A stretch of 64,000 bases of DNA from Clostridioides difficile_A (lineage in GTDB: Bacteria; Bacillota; Clostridia; Peptostreptococcales; Peptostreptococcaceae), in assembly GCA_945909635.1 (NCBI GenBank), contig OX246690.1, positions 3,782,001 through 3,846,000 of the forward strand. Direction: 5' to 3'. The translations under genes and the position numbers were made by a program. The notes under the pieces are model-generated. The model was not told the DNA's origin and did no database searches. It saw only the letters and a program-made list of their open reading frames with translations. Positions 54,680 to 62,529 of the stretch are shown piece after piece. How positions within the stretch are numbered: position 1 is the first letter of the stretch; each line of letters opens with the position of its first letter.

Positions 54680-55137
54680 ATCATTTTTGAGGTTGTCGTT
54701 CACATAAGTTCGCTACTACCTATGCAGTTCTCTTATGAACTTCTTACACTTTCATGTAAGCACAGACTATATCTTATCCTTCGGCGTTATCCGTTAAGGT
54801 CTACCCACTTCCACTACCAATAGCTTGTAGTGTACTTCCCTCAAGAGGAATAGTCGTTGAAGTTTCTCCTACTTAGGAGCTTACCTGCTGATTGCCCATT
54901 TTAAAGTACTTAGGGTTTAACCTTATACCATCTAACCAATTTTTTCTACTTTCGTAACTTTCACACTTAGGTTTATTTCATCCTTATGTTTTAGTTTGGT
55001 TAGCTTTAGGGGTTTCCAGCAATTCAAGTAGTATTGGATAGGTTCTATCCTATCTCTACATATAAGTTTCCCTATACGCTGACTATTTTAGCTACTAACT
55101 CACGACTAAAGTCACGAGTGTGCGTAGCTATTTTTTA
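54680..55137 (-). ncRNA. Group I intron catalytic core of IStron 2
   Basis: On the minus strand the core motifs match copy 1: P (55013-55024), Q (54882-54893), R (54851-54862) and S (54765-54775). The 5' splice site is after TTGAT at 55138; the intron ends in G at 53227. Confidence 0.9.
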
Positions 55138-55607
55138 ATCAATAATACCATACAGATATACATTATTATTGTGATATAAGTTATTTTTGGATTTAATTCA
55201 GATATCCCATATAAAACTATAAGTATACTTGCCAAAATTAATGGAGATGAACCAATATTAATGTTTTCAAATGTCAATCTAAATAGTGGGTCTATTGGTT
55301 TTGTAATATAATAATCTAACTCTCCTTCTTGAATCTTCCTTGGAATATCATAAATACCAAAACAGAAAATTGTCATATTTATTGCATTTATTAATGAAAA
55401 AGTTCCTATAAATATTAACATCTCTCCATGTTGCCAACCTCCTATTGAGTCTATATGAGAATATATACCATTAAACATTAATAGTTGTAATATAAATAGT
55501 GAACTATCTACAAAAAATGCTCCAAAAAAATCAAATCTAAATACCATCATCTTTGATAATTTCATCCTTAATAACATAAATATTATTTTAAAATTTTTTT
55601 TCATCAT
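55138..55607 (-). CDS. ABC-2 family permease (second subunit), 5' exon (split by IStron 2)
   Basis: About 156 codons (MMKKNFKIIFMLLRMKLSK...) with four hydrophobic segments of a DUF990-type ABC-2 permease. The conserved GELDYYITKPIDPLF motif near residue 95 is typical of this exporter class. The frame is cut after TTGAT by IStron 2 and would stop at TAG after two Lys codons without splicing; the junction codon ATG is completed by the 3' exon. The start overlaps the preceding permease stop by ATGA, so translation is coupled. Confidence 0.9.
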
Positions 55608-56470
55608 ATACCCACCCCCTCAAATAGTGTTCTCATTCTTTTATACATGATTTTATTCAATATAAAAAAGAACAAAACCCATAATGATATAATAATCAAG
55701 CCTTGTACTGCCTCATTACTGTTTCTTCCTATTAGTAACATAGATGGCAAATATGTTGTATAATAAAATGGAAATACCTTCATGACTGTTACTAAAACTT
55801 CTGGTAAAAGTATAAGTGGTATCATTGTTCCTGTAACAAATTCAGAGATATTTTCAATTATCATTCTAAAAAAACCAATCTCAAGAAATTTAAATGACAA
55901 AATACCAATAAAGAAATGGAGTTGCATCATAAAAATAAGCCCTAAAAAAATCATTAAGATTGAAATTACTATTTGAACTGGATTAGATGTAAAAGCAAAA
56001 TCCAATTTAAATATGAAAATCCATACAAAAGCAGAAATCATGTTAAATACAAAATAGAAACATGTCATTCCAAAATTTTTAGCAATAAAATAATTTTGAA
56101 CATTAATTGGAATAATCATATATTTTGAAAATGTACCTAGTTTTACACGATTACATATCTCTTCACTAGTACTCTTTGACATATCAATACCTGATAAAAA
56201 TGAGCTTATTATGTAATAAGACAACATTGAATTAAATGTAAAACCAGAAACTATTTTATTTTCACCAAAAACTGCTTTCCATAAGATATAAGCAAATAAA
56301 ATTTTTATAATAGTAAACATCATATTAACTACTACATCAAATCTCCAGATAAGTTGTACTTTAAAATTAATTTTGGCTACTTCATAATATCTTCGGATAT
56401 TTTGTTTAAATTTATAAAACATTGAATGACTAGAATATACCTGATTGTAGTTACTCACGATACTCCTCAC
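55604..56470 (-). CDS. ABC-2 family permease (first subunit)
   Basis: Membrane protein of about 284-288 residues with six hydrophobic segments, of the DUF990-type ABC-2 permease class (VEMMFTI-like helices, LLPEVLVTVMKVFPFYYTTYLPS near residue 225). It pairs with the following split permease and the upstream ATPase as an exporter of unknown substrate. The frame overlaps the ATPase end by 20 bases; GTG starts at 56470 and 56458 are both possible, the second being better spaced from GGAAGTGAGGAG. Confidence 0.88.
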   Translation of the reverse strand: MRSIVSNYNQVYSSHSMFYKFKQNIRRYYEVAKINFKVQLIWRFDVVVNMMFTIIKILFAYILWKAVFGENKIVSGFTFNSMLSYYIISSFLSGIDMSKSTSEEICNRVKLGTFSKYMIIPINVQNYFIAKNFGMTCFYFVFNMISAFVWIFIFKLDFAFTSNPVQIVISILMIFLGLIFMMQLHFFIGILSFKFLEIGFFRMIIENISEFVTGTMIPLILLPEVLVTVMKVFPFYYTTYLPSMLLIGRNSNEAVQGLIIISLWVLFFFILNKIMYKRMRTLFEGVGI

Positions 56471-57440
56471 TTCCTTTCTTATATATTCTCTCTACAATAT
56501 TACCTATATCTTCTTCTTCAATTATCACGTCCTTGACATCATAATTATCAAAAATCCATTTAACAGTTTCATTTCCTCTTTCTTTTGGCATAACTACTGA
56601 TATCTTATGCTTCGTTTGCTCAATGATTTTACAGTCTTTAGGAAATTTAATATCAGCTTCATCAGCGAAACTAACTGTTATTTTTTTATATTTCTGGAAA
56701 TGATTAAACAATTCTTCTGTAGAGCCATCATATATTTTATGACTATTTTCTACAACGATACTTCTACTACATAGGCTCTTAATATCCTCCATATAATGAG
56801 AAGTAAGTATAATAGTAGTCCCCTTTGTTTCATTCACTTCTTTTAGAAAATATCTAATTTGTTTTTGTGCTACTGCATCTAGACCTATTGTTGGCTCGTC
56901 TAAGAACAATATTTTAGGATTATGCAGAAGGGCTACTATTAATTCCATTTTCATTCTCTCCCCTAAAGAAAGCGTCCTAACTTGAACGTTTAAATACTCT
57001 GATACATCAAATAATTCGATAAAGTAATCCAAGTTTCTTTTATACTCTTCATCAGATATATCATATAACTCTTTAAATAAAAGAAATGTATCTGCTGGTG
57101 TCAATTCAAAGAATAATTGACTTTTCTGTCCCATAACAATAGCGTACTGTCTTTTAAAGCTATTTTCCAATTTATTAGGATAATAACCCATAACAGATAT
57201 ATCTCCAGAAGATGGTGAAATAATACCAGTTAGCATCTTAACAAGAGTGGTTTTACCAGCTCCATTTTGACCTATTAATCCAACAAATTCTCCTTCCTCC
57301 ACTTTTAAATCAAATGATGATATAGCTGTTTTCTCTGTGTATTTCCTGTTAAATAAAGATTTTACACTTCCCATAAGCCCTGCTTCTTTCTCAAATCTTT
57401 TATAAGATTTAGTCAGATGCCTAAGTTCAATTATACTCAT
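56451..57440 (-). CDS. ABC transporter ATPase of the ABC-2 exporter operon
   Basis: The 329-residue ATPase has Walker A GQNGAGKTT near residue 57, signature LSLGERMKME, Walker B ILFLDEPTIGLD and a C-terminal extension typical of ABC-2 exporter ATPases. It energises the two permeases encoded downstream. The frame opens at 57455, but GGAGG lies inside those codons, so the ATG at 57440 is the start. Upstream is a structured leader with its own short ORF and terminator (57471-57850), implying attenuation control. Confidence 0.92.
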   Translation of the reverse strand: MSIIELRHLTKSYKRFEKEAGLMGSVKSLFNRKYTEKTAISSFDLKVEEGEFVGLIGQNGAGKTTLVKMLTGIISPSSGDISVMGYYPNKLENSFKRQYAIVMGQKSQLFFELTPADTFLLFKELYDISDEEYKRNLDYFIELFDVSEYLNVQVRTLSLGERMKMELIVALLHNPKILFLDEPTIGLDAVAQKQIRYFLKEVNETKGTTIILTSHYMEDIKSLCSRSIVVENSHKIYDGSTEELFNHFQKYKKITVSFADEADIKFPKDCKIIEQTKHKISVVMPKERGNETVKWIFDNYDVKDVIIEEEDIGNIVERIYKKGSEEYRE

Positions 57441-57470
57441 TTCAACTACCTCCATATTTTATAATTTATA

Positions 57471-57546
57471 TAAAAAAAGCCCACAGGTATATCTGCCTTT
57501 TTCTGTGCATGTATTGACCAGCACAAAAACAGAAAACTCCTGTGGA
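57471..57546 (-). terminator. Leader terminator ahead of the ABC exporter operon
   Basis: CCACAGG (57481-57487) and CCTGTGG (57539-57545) close a nested hairpin, and the minus-strand product ends in seven T residues (57472-57478), about 30 bases before the ATPase start codon. Confidence 0.85.
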
Positions 57547-57760
57547 CTAGAAAAGTTAATACTTTCTATTTCAACATAATTATAACCAAAATAATACTAT
57601 GCAAAATTAATAAAAGCGTAGCAGATTAAAGCCTACTACACCATAGTTTAACAAAGTAATATATATTTCAAATACTATCTGTTGTCATATGTCAGTTATC
57701 TATAAAGGCAGAATAAGACACACAAATTAAATGTATCAAAAATACACTTAAAAATTCTGC

Positions 57761-57823
57761 TTATACAGAATATATGCGTCTCCAACTATTTAATTGTTGG
57801 TTACCATTATATAACTCCGACAT
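57761..57823 (-). CDS. 20-codon leader ORF of the ABC exporter operon
   Basis: ATG at 57823 preceded by AAAGGAG (57830-57836) opens a 20-codon frame beginning MSELYNGNQQ and ending in RRIYSV. It lies at the 5' end of the leader RNA, just downstream of a promoter. Its frame is disrupted in the duplicated leader at 61664-62045, which sits before decayed genes. The geometry suggests ribosome-dependent attenuation. Confidence 0.55.
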   Translation of the reverse strand: MSELYNGNQQLNSWRRIYSV

Positions 57824-57855
57824 CAAGGCACTCCTTTCATAGTATCATTATTGAC

Positions 57856-57884
57856 ATCATATCATAAAGATTATTTATGTTCAA
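57856..57884 (-). promoter_or_regulatory. Sigma-A-type promoter of leader copy 1
   Basis: On the minus strand TTGAAC (57879-57884) and TATGAT (57856-57861) are 17 bp apart. The same promoter layout occurs ahead of leader copy 2. Confidence 0.75.
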
Positions 57885-58146
57885 GTATAGATTAAAACTC
57901 TAATTCATTTAGATTTATTTTATTTCTTCATAGTTAAATTCAAATCTAATTTACCATTTTTCTTCATAGTTTTAAAATGTAATACTTCTATTAAATTGAT
58001 TACTTTACTATAATAATTTTATTATAAAAAACATACTTCTCTTTACACATGATGCAATTTATTTAGTTCTATATTATAATATTGTAATAATAGTTTAATT
58101 TATAATACACTAAAACTATAAACTGCAAATCTTAAGGGGGTAATCC

Positions 58147-59103
58147 ATGGAAGATAATACAATACAAAAAACATTAAATGATTTATCAAAAAAGATTTGG
58201 CATATTTATGTTTTAAATCCAGAAGAAGAAGGTATTAAATTTATTATTTCCTTATTAGATGATAACCTTACATTAATTGGAACAGGAAAACATGAATTTT
58301 ATGAATCATTAGAAGAATTTATTATGAATCTTAAAAAAGACCAAAAAGAATCAGAACAGATAGACTTTAAAATTATAGATGAATGGTATTCATGTGTCAA
58401 AGTCACAGATGAAACTTTTATCGTATATGGAACTCTTTGGGTTATAGAAAAAGATTATTTAGAAAAAGATGTTTATATAGAAATGGATACTCGCTTTACA
58501 ATAGTATATAAAGTTACAGGTGATATAATTAGACTTATGCATGTACACCATTCTATTCCAAATTTTGACCAAATGAAAGATGAATATTATCCTAAAACTA
58601 TAGCTGAAAGAGCACAAGAAGCATTAGCGATGGCACATGAGTTTAAGCAAAAATCAGAAAAAGACCTCATGACTGGACTATATAATCGACATTTTTTTGA
58701 AGTACATATAAAAGAAATGCTTGAAACTGTTTCACATGGCTACTTTTACATTTTTGATTTGGATAATTTCAAACAGGTAAACGATATATTTGGTCATATT
58801 CGAGGAGATGAGATACTAATACATTTTTCAGAAATTTTGACTAAAGTATTTATCAATGATGCTATTATCGGAAGACTTGGTGGAGATGAATTTGCTGTTT
58901 TTGAATATGGCAATCAATCAAAAGAGGATGTTGAAAATAAAGCAAAAAAGGTTTTAGAATTGTGTTCTAGTAGCAACGCTTGCTCTATAGGTATATCTAG
59001 ATTAGAAAATAATTTAGATACATTTCAATCTTTATATAAACAGTCAGATTATGCTTTGTATTATTCAAAAAGAAATAATAAAGGAAGTTTTAGTTGGTTT
59101 TAG
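58147..59103 (+). CDS. Diguanylate cyclase with N-terminal SnoaL/NTF2-like domain
   Basis: The 318-residue soluble protein has an N-terminal alpha+beta domain resembling SnoaL/NTF2-like folds (about residues 10-140), a linker helix, and a GGDEF domain with the active site GRLGGDEFAV near residue 250 and DLMTGLYNRHFF at its start. It should make c-di-GMP. The RxxD inhibitory site is not at its usual place, so product inhibition may be absent. GGGGG ribosome site. It is the only synthesising enzyme in a window that also encodes an EAL hydrolase. Confidence 0.9.
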   Translation: MEDNTIQKTLNDLSKKIWHIYVLNPEEEGIKFIISLLDDNLTLIGTGKHEFYESLEEFIMNLKKDQKESEQIDFKIIDEWYSCVKVTDETFIVYGTLWVIEKDYLEKDVYIEMDTRFTIVYKVTGDIIRLMHVHHSIPNFDQMKDEYYPKTIAERAQEALAMAHEFKQKSEKDLMTGLYNRHFFEVHIKEMLETVSHGYFYIFDLDNFKQVNDIFGHIRGDEILIHFSEILTKVFINDAIIGRLGGDEFAVFEYGNQSKEDVENKAKKVLELCSSSNACSIGISRLENNLDTFQSLYKQSDYALYYSKRNNKGSFSWF

Positions 59104-59132
59104 CACTAAATATATTCAAATATAAAGTAACA

Positions 59133-59169
59133 TCCAAAATGGTATACTCTTATTATATGCCATTTTGGA
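59133..59169 (+). terminator. Hairpin after the diguanylate cyclase gene
   Basis: TCCAAAATGG and CCATTTTGGA form a long perfect stem shortly after the stop codon; the following bases are not a strong T tract. Confidence 0.55.
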
Positions 59170-59315
59170 CACTTATATAAAATTTATTACTATTCTAACT
59201 CATACCTTTTAAAACAAATACTCTTCACAAAATTTCATATGATGTATATACTAATGAGCAAATGCAATGAATAGTCTTTCAATTTGACTTTAGTATAACT
59301 CATATTTCTTTCTAT

Positions 59316-60011
59316 TTATCCTTCTAAATAATTGATTCTATTCGCTAGTGACTTAACGCTAAGAAACGAAACTATTATTGAAAATATTGTAGTGGCAATT
59401 ATTGGTATCATTGTAAGAGGTGAAAGAGATAAAATATTAGTAACTAAAGCACAAAGTATTACTGCTACCACAATTGCTGTTGGTACAGATTTACGCTTGA
59501 ACCCGACTGACATTGATATTGCTGAAAATCCTCCTGCTATAATGGCCATCATCAATGTTATAAAAATAGACTTACTTATTATACTAATTGAAAGGCTATC
59601 ATTAACAATTGGAAAAACTGCTTCACTTAAGAAAAAAATAACAAACATGAGTAAATTACTCAAAATCATTCCTCCAACAGTAAATAAAGTTACTAATAAG
59701 AATTTAGAATAAAATACCTTTTTTCTTTCAATTGGATAAGAAAATAGTAACATAGCTCGTTTGCCGATATATTCATCAATAATAAATCGTGAGTGCATCA
59801 CAGAGCCAAGTACACAAAAACATGCCATATTTATAGAACTAGTAATAGATAGTATACCTATATAATCAAAAAATTCCCCATCTGAACCTATCATAGACAT
59901 ATATGCAAACATATATAGCATACAAAAACTACACATAGTAATGATTCCTGTAGCTATTAGATAAATTTTAACATTGATACGCCTTAATTCTAATCTCATC
60001 AAATTATTCAT
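59316..60011 (-). CDS. ABC-2 permease of a bacitracin/lantibiotic-type exporter
   Basis: The 231-residue protein has six hydrophobic segments typical of BcrB/LanE-like permeases. The frame opens at 60026; GGGGAAATACAT places the start at the ATG at 60011 (MNNLMRLEL). The gene follows the ATPase with an eight-base overlap of reading frames, so the two are co-translated. Exporters of this class protect against peptide antibiotics or export small peptides; substrate not shown. Confidence 0.85.
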   Translation of the reverse strand: MNNLMRLELRRINVKIYLIATGIITMCSFCMLYMFAYMSMIGSDGEFFDYIGILSITSSINMACFCVLGSVMHSRFIIDEYIGKRAMLLFSYPIERKKVFYSKFLLVTLFTVGGMILSNLLMFVIFFLSEAVFPIVNDSLSISIISKSIFITLMMAIIAGGFSAISMSVGFKRKSVPTAIVVAVILCALVTNILSLSPLTMIPIIATTIFSIIVSFLSVKSLANRINYLEG

Positions 60012-60735
60012 ATGTATTTCCCCCATTCATAATATTAAAGAAATACTCTTCTAACCCCTCTGGAAATTTTTCCTTAATAGACAATAAAGTAATTTCTTCC
60101 ACAATACTGCCATTTACAATCACACCAATAATATCTGCTATATACTCAATTTCACTGAGAATATGGCTAGATATTAGAATAGTCATATGTTCTTCTTGAA
60201 CAAGTCTTATAAAAAGTTCTCTCATTTCTCGTATTCCCATTGGGTCTAGACCATTTATTGGCTCATCAAGTATTAAAATACGTGGTTTATGAATAATCGC
60301 TCTAGCTATCCCTAATCGTTGTCTCATTCCAAGAGAAAATTTAGATACAGGCTGTTTCCCTATGTTAACAAGCCCTACATCATTTAATGTTTTTTCAATA
60401 TTAGCATCAATACAACCCATATACTTAAGGTGTATTTCCAAATTTTCTGTAGCAGAAAGATGGTCATAAAAAATAGGAGATTCAATCATACATCCAAGTT
60501 GTTTCAATATCTTGTTATGGTTTTTACCAATATCTAAACCAAGAATATTTATTTGTCCATAAGTTGGATTTAATAATCCTGTTATGAGTTTAAAAATTGT
60601 TGTTTTTCCTGCACCATTTGCTCCTAGAAACCCATAAATTACGCCCTGTGGAACTGTCATATTACATCTACAAATAACTTCTTTCTCACCAAAAGTTTTG
60701 GTTAAATTTTGAACATTAATAATTTTATTATTCAT
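60004..60735 (-). CDS. ABC transporter ATPase, bacitracin/lantibiotic-exporter type
   Basis: The 243-residue ATPase has Walker A GANGAGKTT near residue 37, signature FSLGMRQRLGIA, Walker B ILILDEPINGLDP, and the size of BcrA-type proteins. It is paired with the permease just downstream. GAGGAG precedes the ATG. Upstream, a consensus promoter carries two GTCA-N6-TGAC dyads, so the operon is probably controlled by a DNA-binding repressor encoded elsewhere. Confidence 0.9.
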   Translation of the reverse strand: MNNKIINVQNLTKTFGEKEVICRCNMTVPQGVIYGFLGANGAGKTTIFKLITGLLNPTYGQINILGLDIGKNHNKILKQLGCMIESPIFYDHLSATENLEIHLKYMGCIDANIEKTLNDVGLVNIGKQPVSKFSLGMRQRLGIARAIIHKPRILILDEPINGLDPMGIREMRELFIRLVQEEHMTILISSHILSEIEYIADIIGVIVNGSIVEEITLLSIKEKFPEGLEEYFFNIMNGGNTYE

Positions 60736-60856
60736 ACTAATATCTCCTCATGTTTTAATTAATAGATATTTCTTTTCACTCTACATTCGGTTATCAAACA
60801 TAAACACCAAGATATCTCCTCATACAGTTATATAAATTAACTATTCTTATATAAAT

Positions 60857-60922
60857 CTATAACAGTCATCATGTTGACTATTATAGATTATCACAGGCTC
60901 AGAATATTGTCAATATGATGAC
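60857..60922 (-). promoter_or_regulatory. Promoter with paired operator-like dyads for the ABC exporter
   Basis: On the minus strand TTGACA (60908-60913) and TAATCT (60885-60890) are 17 bp apart. Two dyads GTCA-N6-TGAC lie at 60909-60922, covering the -35 box, and at 60865-60878, around the expected transcription start; centres are 44 bp apart. The second dyad is embedded in a 30-bp near-palindrome (60857-60886). Confidence 0.7.
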
Positions 60923-60957
60923 TATAATAACATATTTAAATAATACAATAAATTAAT

Positions 60958-60999
60958 TTTGCCACCAAGGCCTCATTAAAGTAATAAGTTGGTGGCAAA
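60958..60999. repeat. 11-bp inverted repeat TTTGCCACCAA
   Basis: Arms 60958-60968 and 60989-60999 are exact complements. A related TTTGCCAC repeat lies at 62472-62502, so the decayed RNHCP/rsgA region is bracketed by similar hairpins. Terminator use is possible but T tracts are poor. Confidence 0.55.
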
Positions 61000-61057
61000 T
61001 CTAACATGTTAATAGTATATATACTAAGAAAATGAATGCACAGAATAAAAATAACTC

Positions 61058-61317
61058 TCATCTAGTCGTGGCATGTCGTCCTTTATCATCATCTATATGC
61101 ATTTCCTTTGTATTCAAACGCTCTTCGCCCAGCATACAATTTAATTAATGAAGATTTTGCAACCCTTGATGAACCAAGCAGAGCCATATTACCTGATAAA
61201 GGTTTTTTCCTGTGAGATAATACGTGCAATATACAAATCATTATATTCGATACTCTGAGTGATAAAGCTGCTATCTAGACCATATTCCTGTAAATCAATC
61301 TGTTTTATATCATTCAT
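61058..61317 (-). pseudogene. Degenerate rsgA (ribosome-associated GTPase A) remnant
   Basis: The start region MNDIKQIDLQEYGL... to ...LYIARIISQEKTFIR resembles an RsgA N terminus, then stops at 61189-61191. Beyond it, other frames keep fragments of the G domain: NMALLGSSRVAKSSLIK matching the GSSGVGKS P-loop, and NTKEMHIDDDKGRHATTR matching the switch region GRHTTT. More than 100 codons between them are missing. The start overlaps the preceding truncated RNHCP gene by ATGA. It is a decayed paralogue, not a working GTPase. Confidence 0.75.
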
Positions 61318-61526
61318 TTTTCATCCTCCTTTTCTATCTTCTCAGTAATTTTTTCAAGTGGGAAAGGTGGTTGTGCCAACGGTTTTAGTGCAATAGATAT
61401 CAATTTCACTGGATTGTCGTCTGCTGCCACTTCGTTAGAACTAAGATGACCACATCGTTTACAAATAAAGTTATCCATACAGAAATTATCCTGATAATAA
61501 GCTCGTTTTCTATTTGTATAATTCAT
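61314..61526 (-). pseudogene. RNHCP-domain protein with internal deletion
   Basis: The 70-residue frame begins like an RNHCP protein (MNYTNRKRAYYQDNFC...FICKRCG) and then jumps to the C-terminal block (SSNEVAADDNPVKLISIALKPLAQPPFPLE), lacking the RNHCP motif itself and its second zinc pair. An in-frame deletion between two CK-CG motifs is the simplest explanation. It may still make a small protein but is unlikely to retain function. It is followed by an rsgA remnant; RNHCP and rsgA are often neighbours in clostridia. Confidence 0.7.
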
Positions 61527-61663
61527 TTTTCATCCTCCTAAAAATAAACATCTTATGCTTTACACTAAATCTCATTTCTTTTTAAAATCTTTTATGAGAC
61601 TTAGCTAATTTACTAAGTTCAGTAATATTCACTTTTATTACATGAATATCTTGTATTTTATAC

Positions 61664-62045
61664 AAAAAAAGTCCACAGGTATTTGTATCTGCCTTTTTAT
61701 GTGGTATATATTTACCTACACAAAAACAGAAAACTCCTGTGGACTAAAAAATTTAATATTTTCTATTTCAACATAATTATATTCAAAATAATACTATGTA
61801 AAATTAATAAAGGTGTAGCAGATTAAAGCCCACTACACCACAATTTAACAAAGTAATATATAATATTATTATTTGTTGTCATATGTTAGTTATCTATAAA
61901 GGCAGAGTAAGACACAACAATTAAATGTATCAAAAATACACTTAAAAATTCTGATTATACAGAATATCTATGTCTCCAACTATTTATTTGTTGGTTACCA
62001 TTATATAAAACTCTGACATCAGGCAAAACTCTCCTTTTATAATAA
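61664..62045 (-). repeat. Structured leader RNA, copy 2, ahead of decayed genes
   Basis: Matches leader copy 1 (57471-57850) along its whole length, including the terminator GTCCACAGG (61671-61679) with CCTGTGGAC (61736-61744) and T tract 61664-61670. The leader ORF is altered by two extra T residues after its third codon, giving an 11-codon frame at 61984-62019 instead of 20 codons. Confidence 0.85.
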
Positions 62046-62055
62046 TATTATTGCT

Positions 62056-62084
62056 ATTTTATCATAAAATATTTTTATATTCAA
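62056..62084 (-). promoter_or_regulatory. Sigma-A-type promoter of leader copy 2
   Basis: Minus-strand TTGAAT (62079-62084) and TAAAAT (62056-62061), 17 bp apart, in the same relation to the leader as for copy 1. Confidence 0.65.
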
Positions 62085-62181
62085 TTACAATTTAATATAC
62101 CCAGACATTTAACTTTATCTCTTTTTTACTATAAAGGTCAAAACAAATTCTTATTTTTAGCTATACTCTACTATAAAAACT

Positions 62182-62328
62182 CTATTTAGTTTTGTTTTTA
62201 TTACTATCTAATACTACTCCAATAAGTAACCCAATAGATAAACCAATAGCTAAATTTTTAAATATTAAACCCAAAATAACACCAAAGCATAATCCCAATC
62301 CCAAATAACTTACGTTCTCATCTTTCAT
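62182..62328 (-). CDS. 48-residue glycine-rich small membrane protein
   Basis: ATG at 62328 with GGAGAGAG upstream opens a 48-codon frame that begins MKDENVSYLGLGLCFGVI, contains two short glycine-patterned hydrophobic stretches (GLGLCFGVILGLIF and AIGLSIGLLIGVVL) and ends in a Lys/Asn-rich tail. The regular Gly spacing suggests a helical hairpin in the membrane. It lies just upstream of leader copy 2 on the same strand. No family is recognised. Confidence 0.55.
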   Translation of the reverse strand: MKDENVSYLGLGLCFGVILGLIFKNLAIGLSIGLLIGVVLDSNKNKTK

Positions 62329-62471
62329 GTCTCTTACTCTCTCCTATCCATATTATATTAAAATAATCTATATTGCCTTTTAAAAGTGCATCTCTTACAT
62401 TCTTAAATTTTATAAGATTACGAGCTTTGTTCCTTAATTTATCATTTTAAAATTTTAATTTATAAACTAAA

Positions 62472-62502
62472 TTTGCCACCGAAATTAAATTACAGTGGCA
62501 AA
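62472..62502. repeat. 8-bp inverted repeat TTTGCCAC downstream of rlmD
   Basis: TTTGCCAC (62472-62479) and GTGGCAAA (62495-62502) pair around a 15-base loop, just past the rlmD stop. Similar to the hairpin at 60958-60999. Confidence 0.5.
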
Positions 62503-62529
62503 TACAATATATCATCTATATAAATATTA

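Larger units (their letters stand above)
53227..55137 (-). mobile_element. IStron 2 (CdISt1 type), inserted in an ABC permease gene after TTGAT
   Basis: The 1911-bp element is on the minus strand: the host TTGAT is at 55138-55142, the element begins TAAAAAATAGC and ends GGAGGTTCAG at 53227, the same ends as IStron 1. It carries group I core motifs, an intact tnpB and no tnpA. Relative to IStron 1 it has about 53 extra bases between the intron core and tnpB, which accounts for the size difference. Confidence 0.95.
57471..57850 (-). repeat. Structured leader RNA, copy 1 (duplicated at 61664-62045)
   Basis: About 375 bases that recur with high similarity and in the same orientation 4.2 kb away. 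Shared parts include the leader ORF region, the CCAAC/GTTGG hairpin, the GTAGCAGATTAAAGCC segment, GGCAGA.TAAGACAC and the terminal CCACAGG hairpin with T tract. Copy 1 has an intact leader ORF and an intact downstream operon. Confidence 0.85.

Noticed and set aside
60958..62502. Mobile element bounded by the two TTTGCCAC hairpins
   Set aside because: The hairpins are different in length, no target duplication or transposase is visible, and such hairpins may simply be terminators.
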